Positions 17,483 to 27,465 of a DNA stretch of 64,000 nt are shown piece after piece; positions within the stretch are counted from its first letter, which is position 1, and each line of letters starts with the position of its first letter. The stretch covers positions 248,001 through 312,000 of the forward strand of contig NZ_CP117269.1 of NCBI RefSeq assembly GCF_007000325.2, given 5' to 3'. The notes beneath the pieces were generated by a model. The model worked only from the letters and a program-made list of their open reading frames with translations, had not been told where the DNA came from and made no database searches. The DNA comes from Rhizobium rhododendri (lineage in GTDB: Bacteria > Pseudomonadota > Alphaproteobacteria > Rhizobiales > Rhizobiaceae). Position numbers and translations under genes: made by a program.

Positions 17483-19156
17483 GATTATACCGACAGTAAG
17501 CGCGTGCTTCTTGCGCGATTGGCTGCAGCGCGGCAGTTGGTACCGTCGGAGGCCGCCACCCTTGAAAAGTTGACTGCTCAGGCAAACGAGATCATTGCGC
17601 TGACGGACCCGGCCGTAAAGGCTGGGATGCTCGATGACAACGACACTGCAACACGCCTGCTAAAGCAGGCTGACCCGCTGATCGACGCCGAGGTGGTCGG
17701 AGTTCGAGCCTGGATCGACGCCTTCAGCAAAAATATTGATTCGAAGAGCGACTTGTTGGATGGAAATGCCAACACGACGGTGACCTATGCCTTGGTGATA
17801 CTTGCTGTCGTATTTGCAGCAGCTATCCTGATCGCGCTGTTGATTTCATCTCGTGGGATCACGCTTCCGATCGAACGGCTGCGGGCTCGCATGGCTGCTC
17901 TTGCTTCCGGCGACACTACTGCCGAAGTCCCGGGGTCCGACCGTAAGGATGAGCTCGGTCAAATGGCGACAGCAGTCTCTGTGTTCCGAGACAGTGCGAT
18001 CGAGCGCATAAGACTGGAGGGTGAAGCGGACGCAGGCCGTAGCGTTTCGGAGAGAGAACGGATCGCGCGTGAGGCACAGAAGGCTCAGGATGCCGCTGAT
18101 ACTCAGTTAGCTGTCGACGGGCTGGGAACAGGGCTCACAGAACTTGCCGGTGGCAACGTCACATTCCGTATAGAGCAGCCGTTCGTCGCCCATCTCGACC
18201 AACTGCGGGTTAGCTTCAATTCTTCGATGGCCAAGCTTCAGGAGACATTGCAGGCTGTGGGTGACAATGCCCAGGCCATTGCTGCAGGCGCAAACGAGAT
18301 CCGATCGGCCTCGGACGATCTTGCCAGACGGACAGAACAACAGGCGGCTTCAGTCGAAGAGACCGCCGCCGCTCTTGAAGAGATAACAACTACGGTCAAG
18401 GATTCTACGAGGCGAGCAGAGGAGGCTGGTTCTCTGGTTGGTCGTGCCCGTACAGGTGCTCGCAACTCTGGCGACGTTATGCGCGATGCGATTGCGGCAA
18501 TGGAAGCGATCTCGAAGTCATCGAGTGAAATCAGCAACATCATCGGTGTCATTGACGATATCGCATTCCAGACCAACCTCCTTGCCTTGAACGCCGGTGT
18601 TGAAGCTGCACGGGCAGGGGAGGCCGGCAAGGGCTTCGCGGTTGTTGCCCAAGAGGTGCGGGAGCTCGCTCAGCGGTCGGCCAAAGCGGCGAAAGAAATC
18701 AAATCGCTGATCTCAACTTCTGGTCAGCAGGTCCACAGCGGCGTCGATCTTGTTACGAAAACCGGTCAATCCCTTCAGCAAATTGTCGTCGAGGTCGAAG
18801 AGATTGACGGCAATGTCAAGGCGATCGTTGAGGCCGCACGCGAACAAGCAACTGGACTTAATGAGATCAACACGGCCGTAAATAGCATTGATCAAGGCAC
18901 GCAGCAAAATGCTGCTATGGTCGAACAAGCGACTGCCGCCAGCCATAGTCTCGCCAAAGAGGTCGCATCGCTCAACGAGCTCCTCGCTCAGTTCACTCTT
19001 CAAGGCGGCAGGGCACAAAGTCGGCCAATGATCGTCACTCAGCGGTCGGTATCGGCTCAGTCGCCGGCGCGATCCCTTCGGGTGAAAGTTGCAGGCGCAT
19101 TTGGAGGAGCCGCCGGCGCGTCAGCGGCGGCAGCGGCGAATTGGGAGGAGTTTTGA
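17462..19156 (+). CDS. Methyl-accepting chemotaxis protein, 5' end cut by IS6
   Basis: The frame enters from the right end of the IS6 element, and GTG 17462 lies inside the inverted repeat. The first transmembrane helix and part of the periplasmic domain are missing; from [14 protein letters not shown] the sequence reads as the rest of a helical sensor domain. One transmembrane helix (about 105-128), a HAMP domain and a signalling domain follow (hairpin tip [40 protein letters not shown]). The last residues NWEEF are a CheR/CheB docking tail. Without its first helix the protein may be mis-inserted; translation would depend on the IS6 end. Confidence 0.82.
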   Translation: MEVCDKPDYTDSKRVLLARLAAARQLVPSEAATLEKLTAQANEIIALTDPAVKAGMLDDNDTATRLLKQADPLIDAEVVGVRAWIDAFSKNIDSKSDLLDGNANTTVTYALVILAVVFAAAILIALLISSRGITLPIERLRARMAALASGDTTAEVPGSDRKDELGQMATAVSVFRDSAIERIRLEGEADAGRSVSERERIAREAQKAQDAADTQLAVDGLGTGLTELAGGNVTFRIEQPFVAHLDQLRVSFNSSMAKLQETLQAVGDNAQAIAAGANEIRSASDDLARRTEQQAASVEETAAALEEITTTVKDSTRRAEEAGSLVGRARTGARNSGDVMRDAIAAMEAISKSSSEISNIIGVIDDIAFQTNLLALNAGVEAARAGEAGKGFAVVAQEVRELAQRSAKAAKEIKSLISTSGQQVHSGVDLVTKTGQSLQQIVVEVEEIDGNVKAIVEAAREQATGLNEINTAVNSIDQGTQQNAAMVEQATAASHSLAKEVASLNELLAQFTLQGGRAQSRPMIVTQRSVSAQSPARSLRVKVAGAFGGAAGASAAAAANWEEF

Positions 19157-19526
19157 GCCGCGAATTAGTCGACGAAAACCGAGAGCAGCCTGCCTTTTTT
19201 CACTGTGGCAGGCCTACCGACTAGATGTCTATGCATCTGCAATATCAGATGTACGACAGGGCTGCCGGTTCGATTCCTTTCAAGCGCAAATAGCAAAGAA
19301 ACTCAACTCTGTCCGAGAACACTATAGCTCAGTTGATTTGGCGTCCTCCTCACTACAGTGAGGCGTTGGACGCGCGCGCCGCAGCCTGGCCTGTCATTCG
19401 CAACACGAACACCATCCGCCTAACTTGTTATGGGGGGAACCACCGACGGCGCGACCCTGCACCGCTGACCTCGATCGCATTGATGCAACGCCCGCATAAG
19501 TCCTATCAGCTTGCGCGCACTAATCT
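19157..19526. other. No recognisable gene
   Basis: 370 bases after the chemoreceptor. Only short frames are present. GGTTCGATTCC at about 19265 resembles a tRNA T-loop but the arms do not pair. Upstream parts of the aldo/keto reductase remnant that follows may lie here beyond recognition. Confidence 0.4.
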
Positions 19527-19670
19527 CCGATCACCGGTCCGAGAACCGTTGGACAACTCATTGAAAATCTTTGCGCAGTCGATGTCTCGCTTTCCAAGGA
19601 GATGCTGACGAAGCTGGATGAAATCTGGCCCGGCTACGGCAAGGGTGCACCGGAAGCCTACGCCTGGTAG
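19527..19670 (+). pseudogene. C-terminal remnant of an aldo/keto reductase
   Basis: A 47-codon frame ending in TAG at 19668-19670 reads PITGPRTVGQLIENL, then LSKEMLTKLDEIWPGYGKGAPEAYAW. This is the typical C-terminus of bacterial aldo/keto reductases (cofactor-binding GPRT and the terminal LDEIWPG...APEAYAW). The rest of the gene is missing and no start is available. It differs from the intact aldo/keto reductase at 28529. Confidence 0.75.
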
Positions 19671-19726
19671 GCCCATGGGCGGGCGGCACCCCCAAGGTTT
19701 CGCCCGCCACGAATTGCGTCGGCCTG

Positions 19727-20101
19727 TTAGGCCTTTATCGGATCGATCCGAACAGTCGCAGCGCGGGCGCGTTCGGAAATCATGGACCCCAGGTAGGAGC
19801 TTTTTCCATACTTCGCCCGGTAGGCGTCATCGATCGTGTCATTCATTGTCCCATCGTCGGGTTCGAATGCAACTTCGAGGATTTCACCTGCCGTCTTGAT
19901 CATCCCGGCCTTCTGTTTCACCGCAGCCTGGTACCAGCGCGACTTTTGACCGTTGTAGCCGCGTACGTAGAGCGCGTCGCCGACGACGACGGACCATATC
20001 CATGTGGGTGTCCCATAGGTGACGCCGTCGTCACGAAACGGTGCGACATGGAGATCGTCGCTGCTGCCGATCGGGGCCAGTTGTTCCTTGGACCATGCCA
20101 T
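19727..20101 (-). CDS. DUF2255-like protein
   Basis: A 124-residue protein beginning MAWSKEQLAPIGSSDDLHVAPFRDDG, with PTWIWSVVVGDALYVRGYNGQKSRWYQAA in the middle. This matches the DUF2255 family, small proteins with a split-barrel (pyridoxamine-oxidase-like) look and no established role. The start at 20101 has AAAGGAA eight bases upstream; the frame extends 20 codons further back without a ribosome-binding site. It sits 79 bases downstream of the carboxymuconolactone-decarboxylase-like gene on the same strand and may be co-transcribed. Confidence 0.75.
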   Translation of the reverse strand: MAWSKEQLAPIGSSDDLHVAPFRDDGVTYGTPTWIWSVVVGDALYVRGYNGQKSRWYQAAVKQKAGMIKTAGEILEVAFEPDDGTMNDTIDDAYRAKYGKSSYLGSMISERARAATVRIDPIKA

Positions 20102-20180
20102 CGAAAATTCCTTTCTGATGAGTGCGAGCGCCGCGAAAGTGTTGGCGGTGCTCGAATCCATTTAATTACGAACTGAGCGT

Positions 20181-20950
20181 TCAGACGCCACGCTTTTCGA
20201 AGACGTCTTTGAAGACCGGCACGGCCGACATGACGTTCGGCCACCCCGTATAGAAGGCGAGATGTGTCAGGACTTCCGATGCCTGTGCCTTGGTGAGCCC
20301 GTTGTCCATCGCCTTGTTCAGATGGAACGTGACCTGGGCGACCTGACCCGTTGCGACGAGGGCGCTGATGGTCACCAGGCTCCGATCGAGATCGGGGCGC
20401 AGCCACAGGTCCGTGAAGAGTTCGCCGGTGTATTTGACGACGCCGACGGAGACCGGGCCGACATTGGTCTCGACCGTGGTCGCACGCTTGGCTTCCGCTT
20501 CTTCATCGATCAGCAGAAGCGTTGGCGATGCGATGGGAAGCTGGTCGATCGTGATGCCGCGCTCGGCGAAGATCGTCTTTGCAGCCGCGACAGCTTCCAT
20601 TGCATTCGGGAAGCCCGAATAGAACGCCAGGTGCGTGATGATCTCGGACAGTTCGGCGGGGTTGACACCGCTGTCGAGGGCTACCTTGAAGTAGAACGGC
20701 ATGTCGCTCGCCTGGTTTCTGGCGATCACCTCAGCGACCGTGATGACGCTGCGGTCGCGGCGGGAAAGGTCCGGGCGGCTCCAGACTTCGCCGAGCAACT
20801 TCTGCTGGGTATATTTCTCCAAAGCGGCGAAACGGATCGGACGTCTTCGACGGTGATCCGTGCTGTCGATCCATTCTGGAATTTCTCCTCGGCATTCACT
20901 GGGGCGGCGGCAAGCGATAGGGACAATGCGGCTGCGGCGATCTCTTTCAA
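20181..20950 (-). pseudogene. Secreted two-domain carboxymuconolactone-decarboxylase-like protein, frameshifted
   Basis: Two AhpD/CMD-type repeats are visible, each with a helix like IITHLAFYSGFPNAMEAV and VLTHLAFYTGWPNVMSAV. The usual AhpD CxxC pair is absent, so a peroxidase role is unlikely. The natural N-terminus is a signal peptide (MKEIAAAALSLSLAAAPVNA) and mature part in one frame up to VEDVRSVSP. The remainder, ALEKYTQQKLLGEVW onwards, is in another frame. One missing base near 20829 explains this. It could be a true pseudogene or a sequence error. It is downstream of, and probably controlled by, the LysR gene at 21079. Confidence 0.75.
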
Positions 20951-21045
20951 GTTTCCATTCCTTCCATGTTCTAGCCACCGAATCCGGCCTGTATGGAAGA
21001 GATAGGTTCAACGGCCCGCGGGATAAGGCCGCGATCCTGATAGGA

Positions 21046-21066
21046 CTTATGGGATTGCGGCATGAA
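21046..21066. promoter_or_regulatory. Candidate LysR binding site near the CMD-like gene
   Basis: CTTATG, nine bases, then CATGAA. This nearly repeats the perfect palindrome at 22033-22053 (CTTATG-N9-CATAAG) and lies about 100 bases upstream of the start at 20950. It fits the T-N11-A form of LysR sites. Confidence 0.4.
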
Positions 21067-21078
21067 TAAGTCGCGACA

Positions 21079-21972
21079 TCAGCCGCGCTCCCGCAGGGCG
21101 TCGAGGACGACTATGAATGCGGCGGACGCCTGGCGGCGGCTTGGATAATAGAGATGATAGCCCGGATAGGACGGGCACCAGTCGCCCAGCACCTGCACGA
21201 GGCGGCCCGCTTCGATCTCCGGCATCGCAAGACCCTCAGGAATGAACCCCAGCCCGAAACCGTCGATCGCCATCGTCATGATCTGCGTGATGCCGTTGCA
21301 GGTCATCTGTCCGTCGACGCGGACACGCAGTTCCTGGCCATCCTTCTCGAATTCCCAAGCGTACAGCCCCCCTCGGGTCGGCAGGCGCAGGTTAATGCAA
21401 TTGTGGTTGGTGAGGTCCTGCGGAGTGTTGGGCGCGGGGTGGTTTTGCAGATATTTCGGTGAGCCGATTACGATCATCCGCTGCTCGGGACTGATCCGGG
21501 TGGCGATCATCCCCTGCGACACCATTTCGCCGAGGCGGACACCTGCATCGAAGCGCGCGGCGACGATGTCGGTCAGGCCGTAATCGACCACGAACTCGAC
21601 TTTGATATCCGGATATTCGCCGAGAACCTTCCTGAGTTTTGGCCATAGGACATGGTCGATGGCGAAGTCTTCGGAGGTGATGCGGATGGTGCCGGCAGGT
21701 TTTTCCCTGAGGTCCGTCAACGCGTGTAGTTCGCTTTCAATCTCTTCGAACCGCGGCCCAATCGACGTCAGCAGCCGCTCGCCTTCTGGCGTCGGAGATA
21801 CGCTTCGGGTGGTGCGGGTCAGCAACCTTACGCCGAGGCGTTCTTCAAGGTCGCGGATCGTGTGGCTCAGCCCGGATTGGGAAATCCCCAGCTTGGCGGC
21901 GGCTTTGGTAAAACTCCGTTCGCGCGCCACGGCCAGGAAAGCCAGGAGGTCGTTGACGTTCTCTCGCAGCAT
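21079..21972 (-). CDS. LysR-family regulator 1
   Basis: A 297-residue transcription factor. The N-terminal winged helix is classical: LLAFLAVARERSFTKAAAKLGISQSGLSHTIRDLEERLGVRLLTRTTRSVSPT. The effector-binding domain spans about 90-297. It is divergent from the cupin and SDR genes and convergent-adjacent to the CMD-like gene. A CTTATG-N9-CATAAG palindrome in its promoter region suggests autoregulation and control of the divergent genes. It is closely similar to LysR 2 at 27480 (both with LLTRTTRSVS, YPDIKVE, VDYGL and YPSRRQ), so they are probably ancient duplicates. Confidence 0.92.
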   Translation of the reverse strand: MLRENVNDLLAFLAVARERSFTKAAAKLGISQSGLSHTIRDLEERLGVRLLTRTTRSVSPTPEGERLLTSIGPRFEEIESELHALTDLREKPAGTIRITSEDFAIDHVLWPKLRKVLGEYPDIKVEFVVDYGLTDIVAARFDAGVRLGEMVSQGMIATRISPEQRMIVIGSPKYLQNHPAPNTPQDLTNHNCINLRLPTRGGLYAWEFEKDGQELRVRVDGQMTCNGITQIMTMAIDGFGLGFIPEGLAMPEIEAGRLVQVLGDWCPSYPGYHLYYPSRRQASAAFIVVLDALRERG

Positions 21973-22032
21973 CGATTTGCCCCTGAATAATTCGAGGCAG
22001 CTTTAACAGAAACTGGGAGAACCGAACAGTCA

Positions 22033-22053
22033 CTTATGCGGGGCAGCCATAAG
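22033..22053. promoter_or_regulatory. LysR-type operator, perfect palindrome
   Basis: CTTATG, nine bases CGGGGCAGC, then CATAAG, lying between the divergent LysR gene (start 21972) and the cupin gene (start 22134). It has the T-N11-A core expected of LysR-type sites and a near copy at 21046. Confidence 0.6.
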
Positions 22054-22133
22054 TCTATTCAGCATTCTACGCCTAATCGTTCTCAATCGGGTGCCCTATC
22101 TTATGGTTCAGAATTCAGCTCAAGGAGACGACA

Positions 22134-22529
22134 ATGGAAATCACACGAAACGGCACGAACGCATCCGGCAAGGGTCCGGCGGACTGGTTCACGGGCACCG
22201 TCCGCGTCGATCCGATGTTCCCGGCAAACGAAGCGCGCCGCGGCTCCGCCGCGGCCGTCACATTCGAACCGGGTGCCCGAACGGCTTGGCACACGCATCC
22301 ACTCGGCCAGACGCTCGTCGTCACCGCGGGCTTCGGACGCGTCCAGCGTGAGGGCGGCCCGATCGAAGAAATACGTCCGGGCGACATCGTCTGGTTTCCT
22401 CCGGGCGAGAAGCACTGGCACGGTGCGTCGCCGACGACCGCCATGACTCACATCGCCATCCAGGAGAACCTCGACGGCAAGGTCGTCGACTGGATGGAAC
22501 ACGTCTCGGACGACGAATACCAAGGCTAA
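22134..22529 (+). CDS. Small cupin protein
   Basis: A 131-residue single-domain cupin. Both cupin motifs are present: [21 protein letters not shown] (His, His and Gln/Glu ligands) and [21 protein letters not shown]. It resembles the metal-binding cupins often encoded beside carboxymuconolactone decarboxylases and SDRs. CAAGGAGACGAC upstream of the ATG is a strong ribosome-binding site. It is the first gene right of the LysR palindrome and is followed by an SDR gene on the same strand. The substrate is unknown. Confidence 0.88.
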   Translation: MEITRNGTNASGKGPADWFTGTVRVDPMFPANEARRGSAAAVTFEPGARTAWHTHPLGQTLVVTAGFGRVQREGGPIEEIRPGDIVWFPPGEKHWHGASPTTAMTHIAIQENLDGKVVDWMEHVSDDEYQG

Positions 22530-22672
22530 TCCAGCGGCCATCCGAAACCGCGATCTAACGATCCGCATCAGCCCAGCGTTGGCGCGGGACGTTGGTGGTC
22601 GTCCAAATTTCCGTTGACGGACGGCGATATCTAGTCGTCGCCTGACAACTCAGACACATCGAAGGAAATCGC

Positions 22673-23434
22673 ATGAGCTTTTCATTTGAAAACAAGGTCG
22701 CCCTCGTCACGGGCGGGGCATCGGGCATGGGTCTCGCGGCCGCGAAAGCGTTCGCACAGGCGGGCGCTGCAGTCACGCTGGCCGACGTCAACGAGGACGC
22801 GGTTCGCGCTGCTGCGGACCAACTGACCGCGGCGGGCCACAAGGTTATCGGTGTCCGCTGCGACGTTAGCAAAATGGAAGAGGTTGAGGCCATGGTAGAC
22901 ATGACGGTCGCCACGTTCGGTCGCCTGGATGCCGCCTTCAACAACGCCGGAGTCCAGAGCCCGGTGGCGGAGACCGCCGACGCCGATCCCAAGGACTACG
23001 ACTTCGTTATGAACGTCAATCTCCGCGGCGTCTGGAACTGCATGAAGTACGAGCTGATCCAGATGCGTAAGCAGGGCAGCGGTACCATCGTCAACAACTC
23101 GTCGCTAGGTGGCATCGTCGGGATTGCCGAACGCGGCATCTACCATGCCTCAAAGCACGGCGTCGTCGGCCTGACGAAAAGCGCTGGTCTCGAATACGCG
23201 CCGAAGGGGATCCGGATCAACGCGATCTGCCCCGGCATCATATCGACGCCGATGGTTACCGATATGCTGGAGACCCAGCCGGAAGCCATGGACATCATGA
23301 TGAAGGACGTGCCGATCGGCCGGCTCGGAACCGCGGAGGAAATCGCGGACGCCGTTCTATGGCTCTCCAGCCCGTATTCAACCTTCGTCATCGGTCATGC
23401 GCTTCCCGTTGACGGCGGATACACGGTTCGTTGA
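22673..23434 (+). CDS. Short-chain dehydrogenase/reductase 1
   Basis: A 253-residue classical SDR. The NAD(P) site is TGGASGMGLAAA, followed by NNAGVQSP; catalytic Ser is in VNNSSLGG and Tyr-Lys in YHASKHGVVG. The C-terminus ends GHALPVDGGYTV, as in glucose-1-dehydrogenase-like and cyclohexanol-dehydrogenase-like members. It starts ATG 22673 with GAAGGAAA upstream and is 143 bases after the cupin. The substrate cannot be read from the sequence. Confidence 0.9.
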   Translation: MSFSFENKVALVTGGASGMGLAAAKAFAQAGAAVTLADVNEDAVRAAADQLTAAGHKVIGVRCDVSKMEEVEAMVDMTVATFGRLDAAFNNAGVQSPVAETADADPKDYDFVMNVNLRGVWNCMKYELIQMRKQGSGTIVNNSSLGGIVGIAERGIYHASKHGVVGLTKSAGLEYAPKGIRINAICPGIISTPMVTDMLETQPEAMDIMMKDVPIGRLGTAEEIADAVLWLSSPYSTFVIGHALPVDGGYTVR

Positions 23435-23596
23435 GGTCGCGGTCGGGGAGGCGATTCGTCGGTTCCCCGCCAGCCACGAAGACTTGCATTGCATGATGTC
23501 GGTAACGTCTCCAGAACACTGCAACCGTTGACTACCATCGAAGGACTGCCAGCCTTGCAGACTGAAAACCACGGACCATCCGGAATATCGCGCCCG

Positions 23597-24752
23597 ATGA
23601 CGTTTTCTATTCGCGATCTCAGGCGGAGCCGCGGTCGGTAACCTCTACTGGGCGCAGCCCCTGCTCACCGATATTGCATCGTCGTTTCACGTCTCGATAG
23701 GTTCCGCAGGCGCACTCGTCACAACGACCCAGATTGGCTACGCGCTTGGCATTCTCCTGATCGTTCCGCTCGGCGACACGCTAAACAGACGGAGGCTCAT
23801 CCCGGCGGTGATGACCTGTTCCGCTTTCGCGCTTCTCGCCTGCGCGTTCGCTCCGTCATTCGCCGCGATGCTCGCGACCCTGTTCGCGGTTGGCCTGACG
23901 ACGGTCGCCGGGCAAATCCTCACCCCACTCGCTGGCGATCTTTCCAGACCCGAAGAGCGTGGCCGGGTCGTGGGGACGGTGGTTTCCGGCCTGATCATGG
24001 GCATTCTCCTGTCGCGCACGATCAGTGGCTTTGTCGCCGCCACGTTCGGCTGGCGCTCCATCTACATCGTGGCTGCCGTCGTCATCCTGATCTTGGCCGG
24101 TGTACTTGGTCGCGTACTGCCATCCGACCAGCCTCGGCCCAAGGTATCATACGGGGCCCTTCTCAAATCCGTCTTCGCAGTCATCGGAAGGCATCGTGCT
24201 GTCCAGGTCACGCTGGTGATCGGTGGCATGATGTTTGCCGTTTTCTCGATGTTCTGGACGGGCCTCACCTTCCTGCTCAGTTCGCCCCTGTTCTCATACT
24301 CCGTCAGCCAGATCGGTCTGGTGGGTCTCGTCGGTCTGGCAGGCGCTATGGCCGCCCAGCGGGCAGGATGGCTGCATGACCGTGGATGGTCGGTGGCCGG
24401 GACTGGCGGCGCTCTGGCACTGGCATTCGTATCGCTGTTGATCGGCGGGTTCGGAGCTACCTCGATCATTCCGGTTCTGGTCTCCGTGCTCCTGCTGGAC
24501 ATCGCGGTCCAGGCGACAAACGTCCTCAACCAGACCCGACTGCTTTCCGTCGACCCGAATGCCCGCAGTCGGCTGAATACGGCTTTCGTCGCCTGCAATT
24601 TCATCGGCGGCGCTATCGGCTCAGCTGTGACCGGGGTGCTCTGGGAGTACGGTGGATGGAGAGCGGTGGTGGGAGGCGCATCCGTGTTGGTCTTGTCCGC
24701 CATTGTCGTCTGGTTTGCATGCCGAGGGGCTCTATCGACCGTGCGGCGCTAG
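23597..24752 (+). pseudogene. MFS transporter, frameshifted at its start
   Basis: The transporter frame reads FAISGGAAVGNLYWAQPLL onward through about 12 hydrophobic segments to a stop at 24752. It resembles the YnfM/NepI-type drug:H+ antiporters. No start codon lies in that frame before the conserved N-terminus; a stop precedes it at 23598. The ATG at 23597 gives MTFSIRD in another frame. Removing one T from TTTT would restore MTFLFAISGGAAVGN. It is probably a recent pseudogene or a sequence error; an internal start at 23808 would give a protein lacking about two helices. Confidence 0.7.
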
Positions 24753-24758
24753 GAGCCA

Positions 24759-26000
24759 CTATTTGGCTGGAGCGCCTGACGGGCTCGGCAAGATGAGCGT
24801 TACGCTCAGCAGGCACCCGAGGCCGGAAATTGCGATCACCCATCCCATCGGCCACGGCGTGCCATTGGCCATCGCACCCGCGGTCGCCGAGCCGATGACG
24901 CCACTCCCATACTGAATCGATCCGACCAGCGCCGACACCGCGCCCGCCCTGGTCGGAAATCCAGAGAGCGCGCCCGAGATCGCGTTGGCCGTGACGAAGC
25001 CGTTCATCGCCGTGAACAGCCAGAGGCAGATCGCCATTGCGGGCAATCCGCCGAAATCGGTTCCCGTCACCAACGCCAGAAGCGCCCCGGCGATGGTCGC
25101 TCCAACGCCTCCGAAGCGCAACATCCGATCGCTTCCCATCCTTGTCAACAGACGGGAATTGACGAAGTTGGCGGTCATCAATCCAACCGTGCCGACCGCG
25201 AATACGATGCCATAGAGCTGCGGCGACAGGTGATGGTAGTCGATATAGGCAAAGGACGAACTGGAGATGTTGGCGAAAACGCCGCTGTAGAAAAAGCCCA
25301 CAGCCCCGGCGTATCCGATCAGTCTTCGGTCGCGTAGCAGACTTGCGTAGGCGGCGAAGGCTCCGGCCATCGATTGCGTATTTCGACGGTTTTCCGAAAG
25401 GGTCTCCGGAACGGTGAACAGCGCGATAAGGGTCAGCAAACCTATCCCCACCAGAAACCAGAATATCGTCTGCCAAGATCCCAGCCGCAGGATCAGTCCG
25501 CCGACACTCGGGCCGAGGAGTGGTGCTACTGCCATGATGGTCATCAGGGTCGAAAGCACCTTGGCAGCTTGATCCCGCTCGTAGAGATCGCGGACCATGG
25601 CGCGCGCGAGAACGACGCTCGCGCAGGCGCCGACCGCCTGGATCAGCCGGGACGTTATCAGCTCGAACCCGTCTGTCGACAGAGCACACCCGGCCGAGCC
25701 GATCATGAAAAGAACAAGGCCGATTGCAACAGGGATGCGCCGTCCGAAGCGATCGCCGATCGGTCCCCAGAACAACTGTCCGAGCGCGAAGCCGACAAGA
25801 TAGCCGGAGACGCTATACTGGAGCGTGTCCTGGCTTGCATGGAGCGCGACCACCATACTCGGCATGGCCGGAAGATAAAGGTCGGTGGATATGGACGCGA
25901 AGGCAAGGAGAACGCCGAGCACGGTCATCGTCCACATATTGGACAGCTTTGACGTTGACTGTTCCGCTTTGGCGGTCGCGCTTCCGGTTTCGTTTCTCAA
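24759..26000 (-). CDS. Bcr/CflA-type MFS drug exporter
   Basis: A 413-residue inner-membrane transporter with 12 predicted helices. The start LLAFASISTDLYLPAMPSM is diagnostic for the Bcr/CflA group (bicyclomycin, chloramphenicol exporters), and WGPIGDRFGRRIPVAIG is the MFS loop 2-3 motif. The N-terminal tail of about 20 residues is polar. It is convergent with the broken MFS gene, with 6 bases between stops. The actual drug is not predictable. Confidence 0.9.
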   Translation of the reverse strand: MRNETGSATAKAEQSTSKLSNMWTMTVLGVLLAFASISTDLYLPAMPSMVVALHASQDTLQYSVSGYLVGFALGQLFWGPIGDRFGRRIPVAIGLVLFMIGSAGCALSTDGFELITSRLIQAVGACASVVLARAMVRDLYERDQAAKVLSTLMTIMAVAPLLGPSVGGLILRLGSWQTIFWFLVGIGLLTLIALFTVPETLSENRRNTQSMAGAFAAYASLLRDRRLIGYAGAVGFFYSGVFANISSSSFAYIDYHHLSPQLYGIVFAVGTVGLMTANFVNSRLLTRMGSDRMLRFGGVGATIAGALLALVTGTDFGGLPAMAICLWLFTAMNGFVTANAISGALSGFPTRAGAVSALVGSIQYGSGVIGSATAGAMANGTPWPMGWVIAISGLGCLLSVTLILPSPSGAPAK

Positions 26001-26193
26001 GTCATCGCTTCCATATTGCCATTCGTTGCAAGCATCACCGGATTGAGCCGATGGCGCGAGGTCCAGTCTAAGCTATCGAAGTCAGCAGAATTAGGTGCCT
26101 GGACGTGAAGAGACTTATGAGCTGCATCACTGAATGTAGGAGCCGCTTTTCTTGCCTAGCCATTGCATGTAGAGATATATTCGCCCTTCCCGC

Positions 26194-27381
26194 TCAGTCT
26201 GACCTCTTGCGAAGGTCTCGCAGGCCGATCAGAGCGACGACGGTTGCTGTGAGCAGGATCGCCCCGCTGAAGACGAACACGAACGAAATTCCTCTGGTAT
26301 CGAAAATCGCTCCGCCGAGCGCCGCACCAAGGGTCATGGCGATCTGGATGGCGGCGACGAGCAGGCCACCGCCGCTTTCGGCCTCGTCCGGCACCGTGCG
26401 GGTCAGCCATGTCGACCAGCCGACGGGAATGGTGCCGAACGAGAAGCCCCAAAGAGCGACGATGACCGATATGAGGATAGCGGACGCTCCGAATAAGACC
26501 GCGGCAATCGCGAGAATGCTCATCAGCAGCGGCACCAGCCAGAGCGTCACCCAGAGGTTCGTCCTGAGCAGCCAGCCGGACACCGACGTGCCGATGAAGC
26601 TGCCGATACCGAAGGCGAGAAGGATTAGGGACACGCCGTTGACGCTCGCATGCGTCACGGTCTCGAGGAAGGGCCGCAGGTAGGTGAAGAAGGCGAAATG
26701 TCCGGCAAAGACCAGGGTGACTGCCAGCATGCCGAGACCAATCCGAGGACGCTTCAAAACATGGAAGAGGGTTGCAAGGCGGGCCTGGCCGCGGGACGGC
26801 ATGGAGGGCAGCGACACGAACTGCCAGACGAACCCTGCGGCGGCCAGAACGGCGGCGACGGTGAACACACCGCGCCAACCGATGAGGCCGCCTAAATAGC
26901 TGCCGATCGGTGCCGCAGCCACCGTCGCGACCGAGACGCCTCCGAAGATGATGGAGAATGCTTTCGGAACCGCGTCTTCCGGAACCAGCCGCATGGCGAG
27001 AGCCGCCGATAGTGCCCAAAAGCCACCGAGCGACAGGCCAAGCAACATTCGACCGACAAGCAGCACCGCCAGATTGGGCGCGAGAGCCACCGTGAGATTC
27101 GATAGGATTTGGATCGCAGACAACCAGAGAAGCAGATTGCGGCGATCGAGACCGCGCGTGGCGACGGCAATGAAGATGCTGGTCACCAGGGCGACGACAG
27201 CCGTGGCAGTCACTGCCTGGCCCGCCATGCCTTGCGTGATGCCGAGGTCCGCTCCCATCGGGGTCAGCAGACTGACGGGAAGCATTTCGGCCGCGGTCAG
27301 GCTGGAAACGCCGAGGCCCGTTGCCCAGACCGCCGCCCAGCGGGACGTGGGGGAGGCCGTCTCCAAAATTGCATCTGCCAT
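26194..27381 (-). CDS. NepI/AraJ-like MFS exporter
   Basis: A 395-residue 12-helix transporter of the DHA1 family. LTAAEMLPVSLLTPMGADLGITQGMAGQAVTATA and FGGVSVATVAAAPIGSYLGGLIGWRGVF are typical of NepI (purine-nucleoside exporter) and arabinose-efflux-like proteins. It is divergent from LysR 2 across 98 bases that hold a T-N11-A palindrome, so it is probably the regulated target. ATG 27381 is followed by a polar 15-residue head; no lesion was seen. Confidence 0.9.
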   Translation of the reverse strand: MADAILETASPTSRWAAVWATGLGVSSLTAAEMLPVSLLTPMGADLGITQGMAGQAVTATAVVALVTSIFIAVATRGLDRRNLLLWLSAIQILSNLTVALAPNLAVLLVGRMLLGLSLGGFWALSAALAMRLVPEDAVPKAFSIIFGGVSVATVAAAPIGSYLGGLIGWRGVFTVAAVLAAAGFVWQFVSLPSMPSRGQARLATLFHVLKRPRIGLGMLAVTLVFAGHFAFFTYLRPFLETVTHASVNGVSLILLAFGIGSFIGTSVSGWLLRTNLWVTLWLVPLLMSILAIAAVLFGASAILISVIVALWGFSFGTIPVGWSTWLTRTVPDEAESGGGLLVAAIQIAMTLGAALGGAIFDTRGISFVFVFSGAILLTATVVALIGLRDLRKRSD

Positions 27382-27446
27382 GATGGTTCCCGTTCAGTTG
27401 TTCGTACGCCAACATAGGGGATGTCAGCCTATCCTATTAGTCGCTA

Positions 27447-27465
27447 TAATGCGGATGTCGTATTA
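27447..27465. promoter_or_regulatory. Candidate LysR operator between MFS and LysR 2
   Basis: TAAT, eleven bases, then ATTA, ending 15 bases before the LysR 2 start codon. The form T-N11-A and its place between divergent genes fit an autoregulatory site. Confidence 0.4.

Noticed and set aside
19250..19285. Possible tRNA fragment with GGTTCGATTCC T-loop
   Set aside because: Only two stem pairs form and no cloverleaf is possible upstream.
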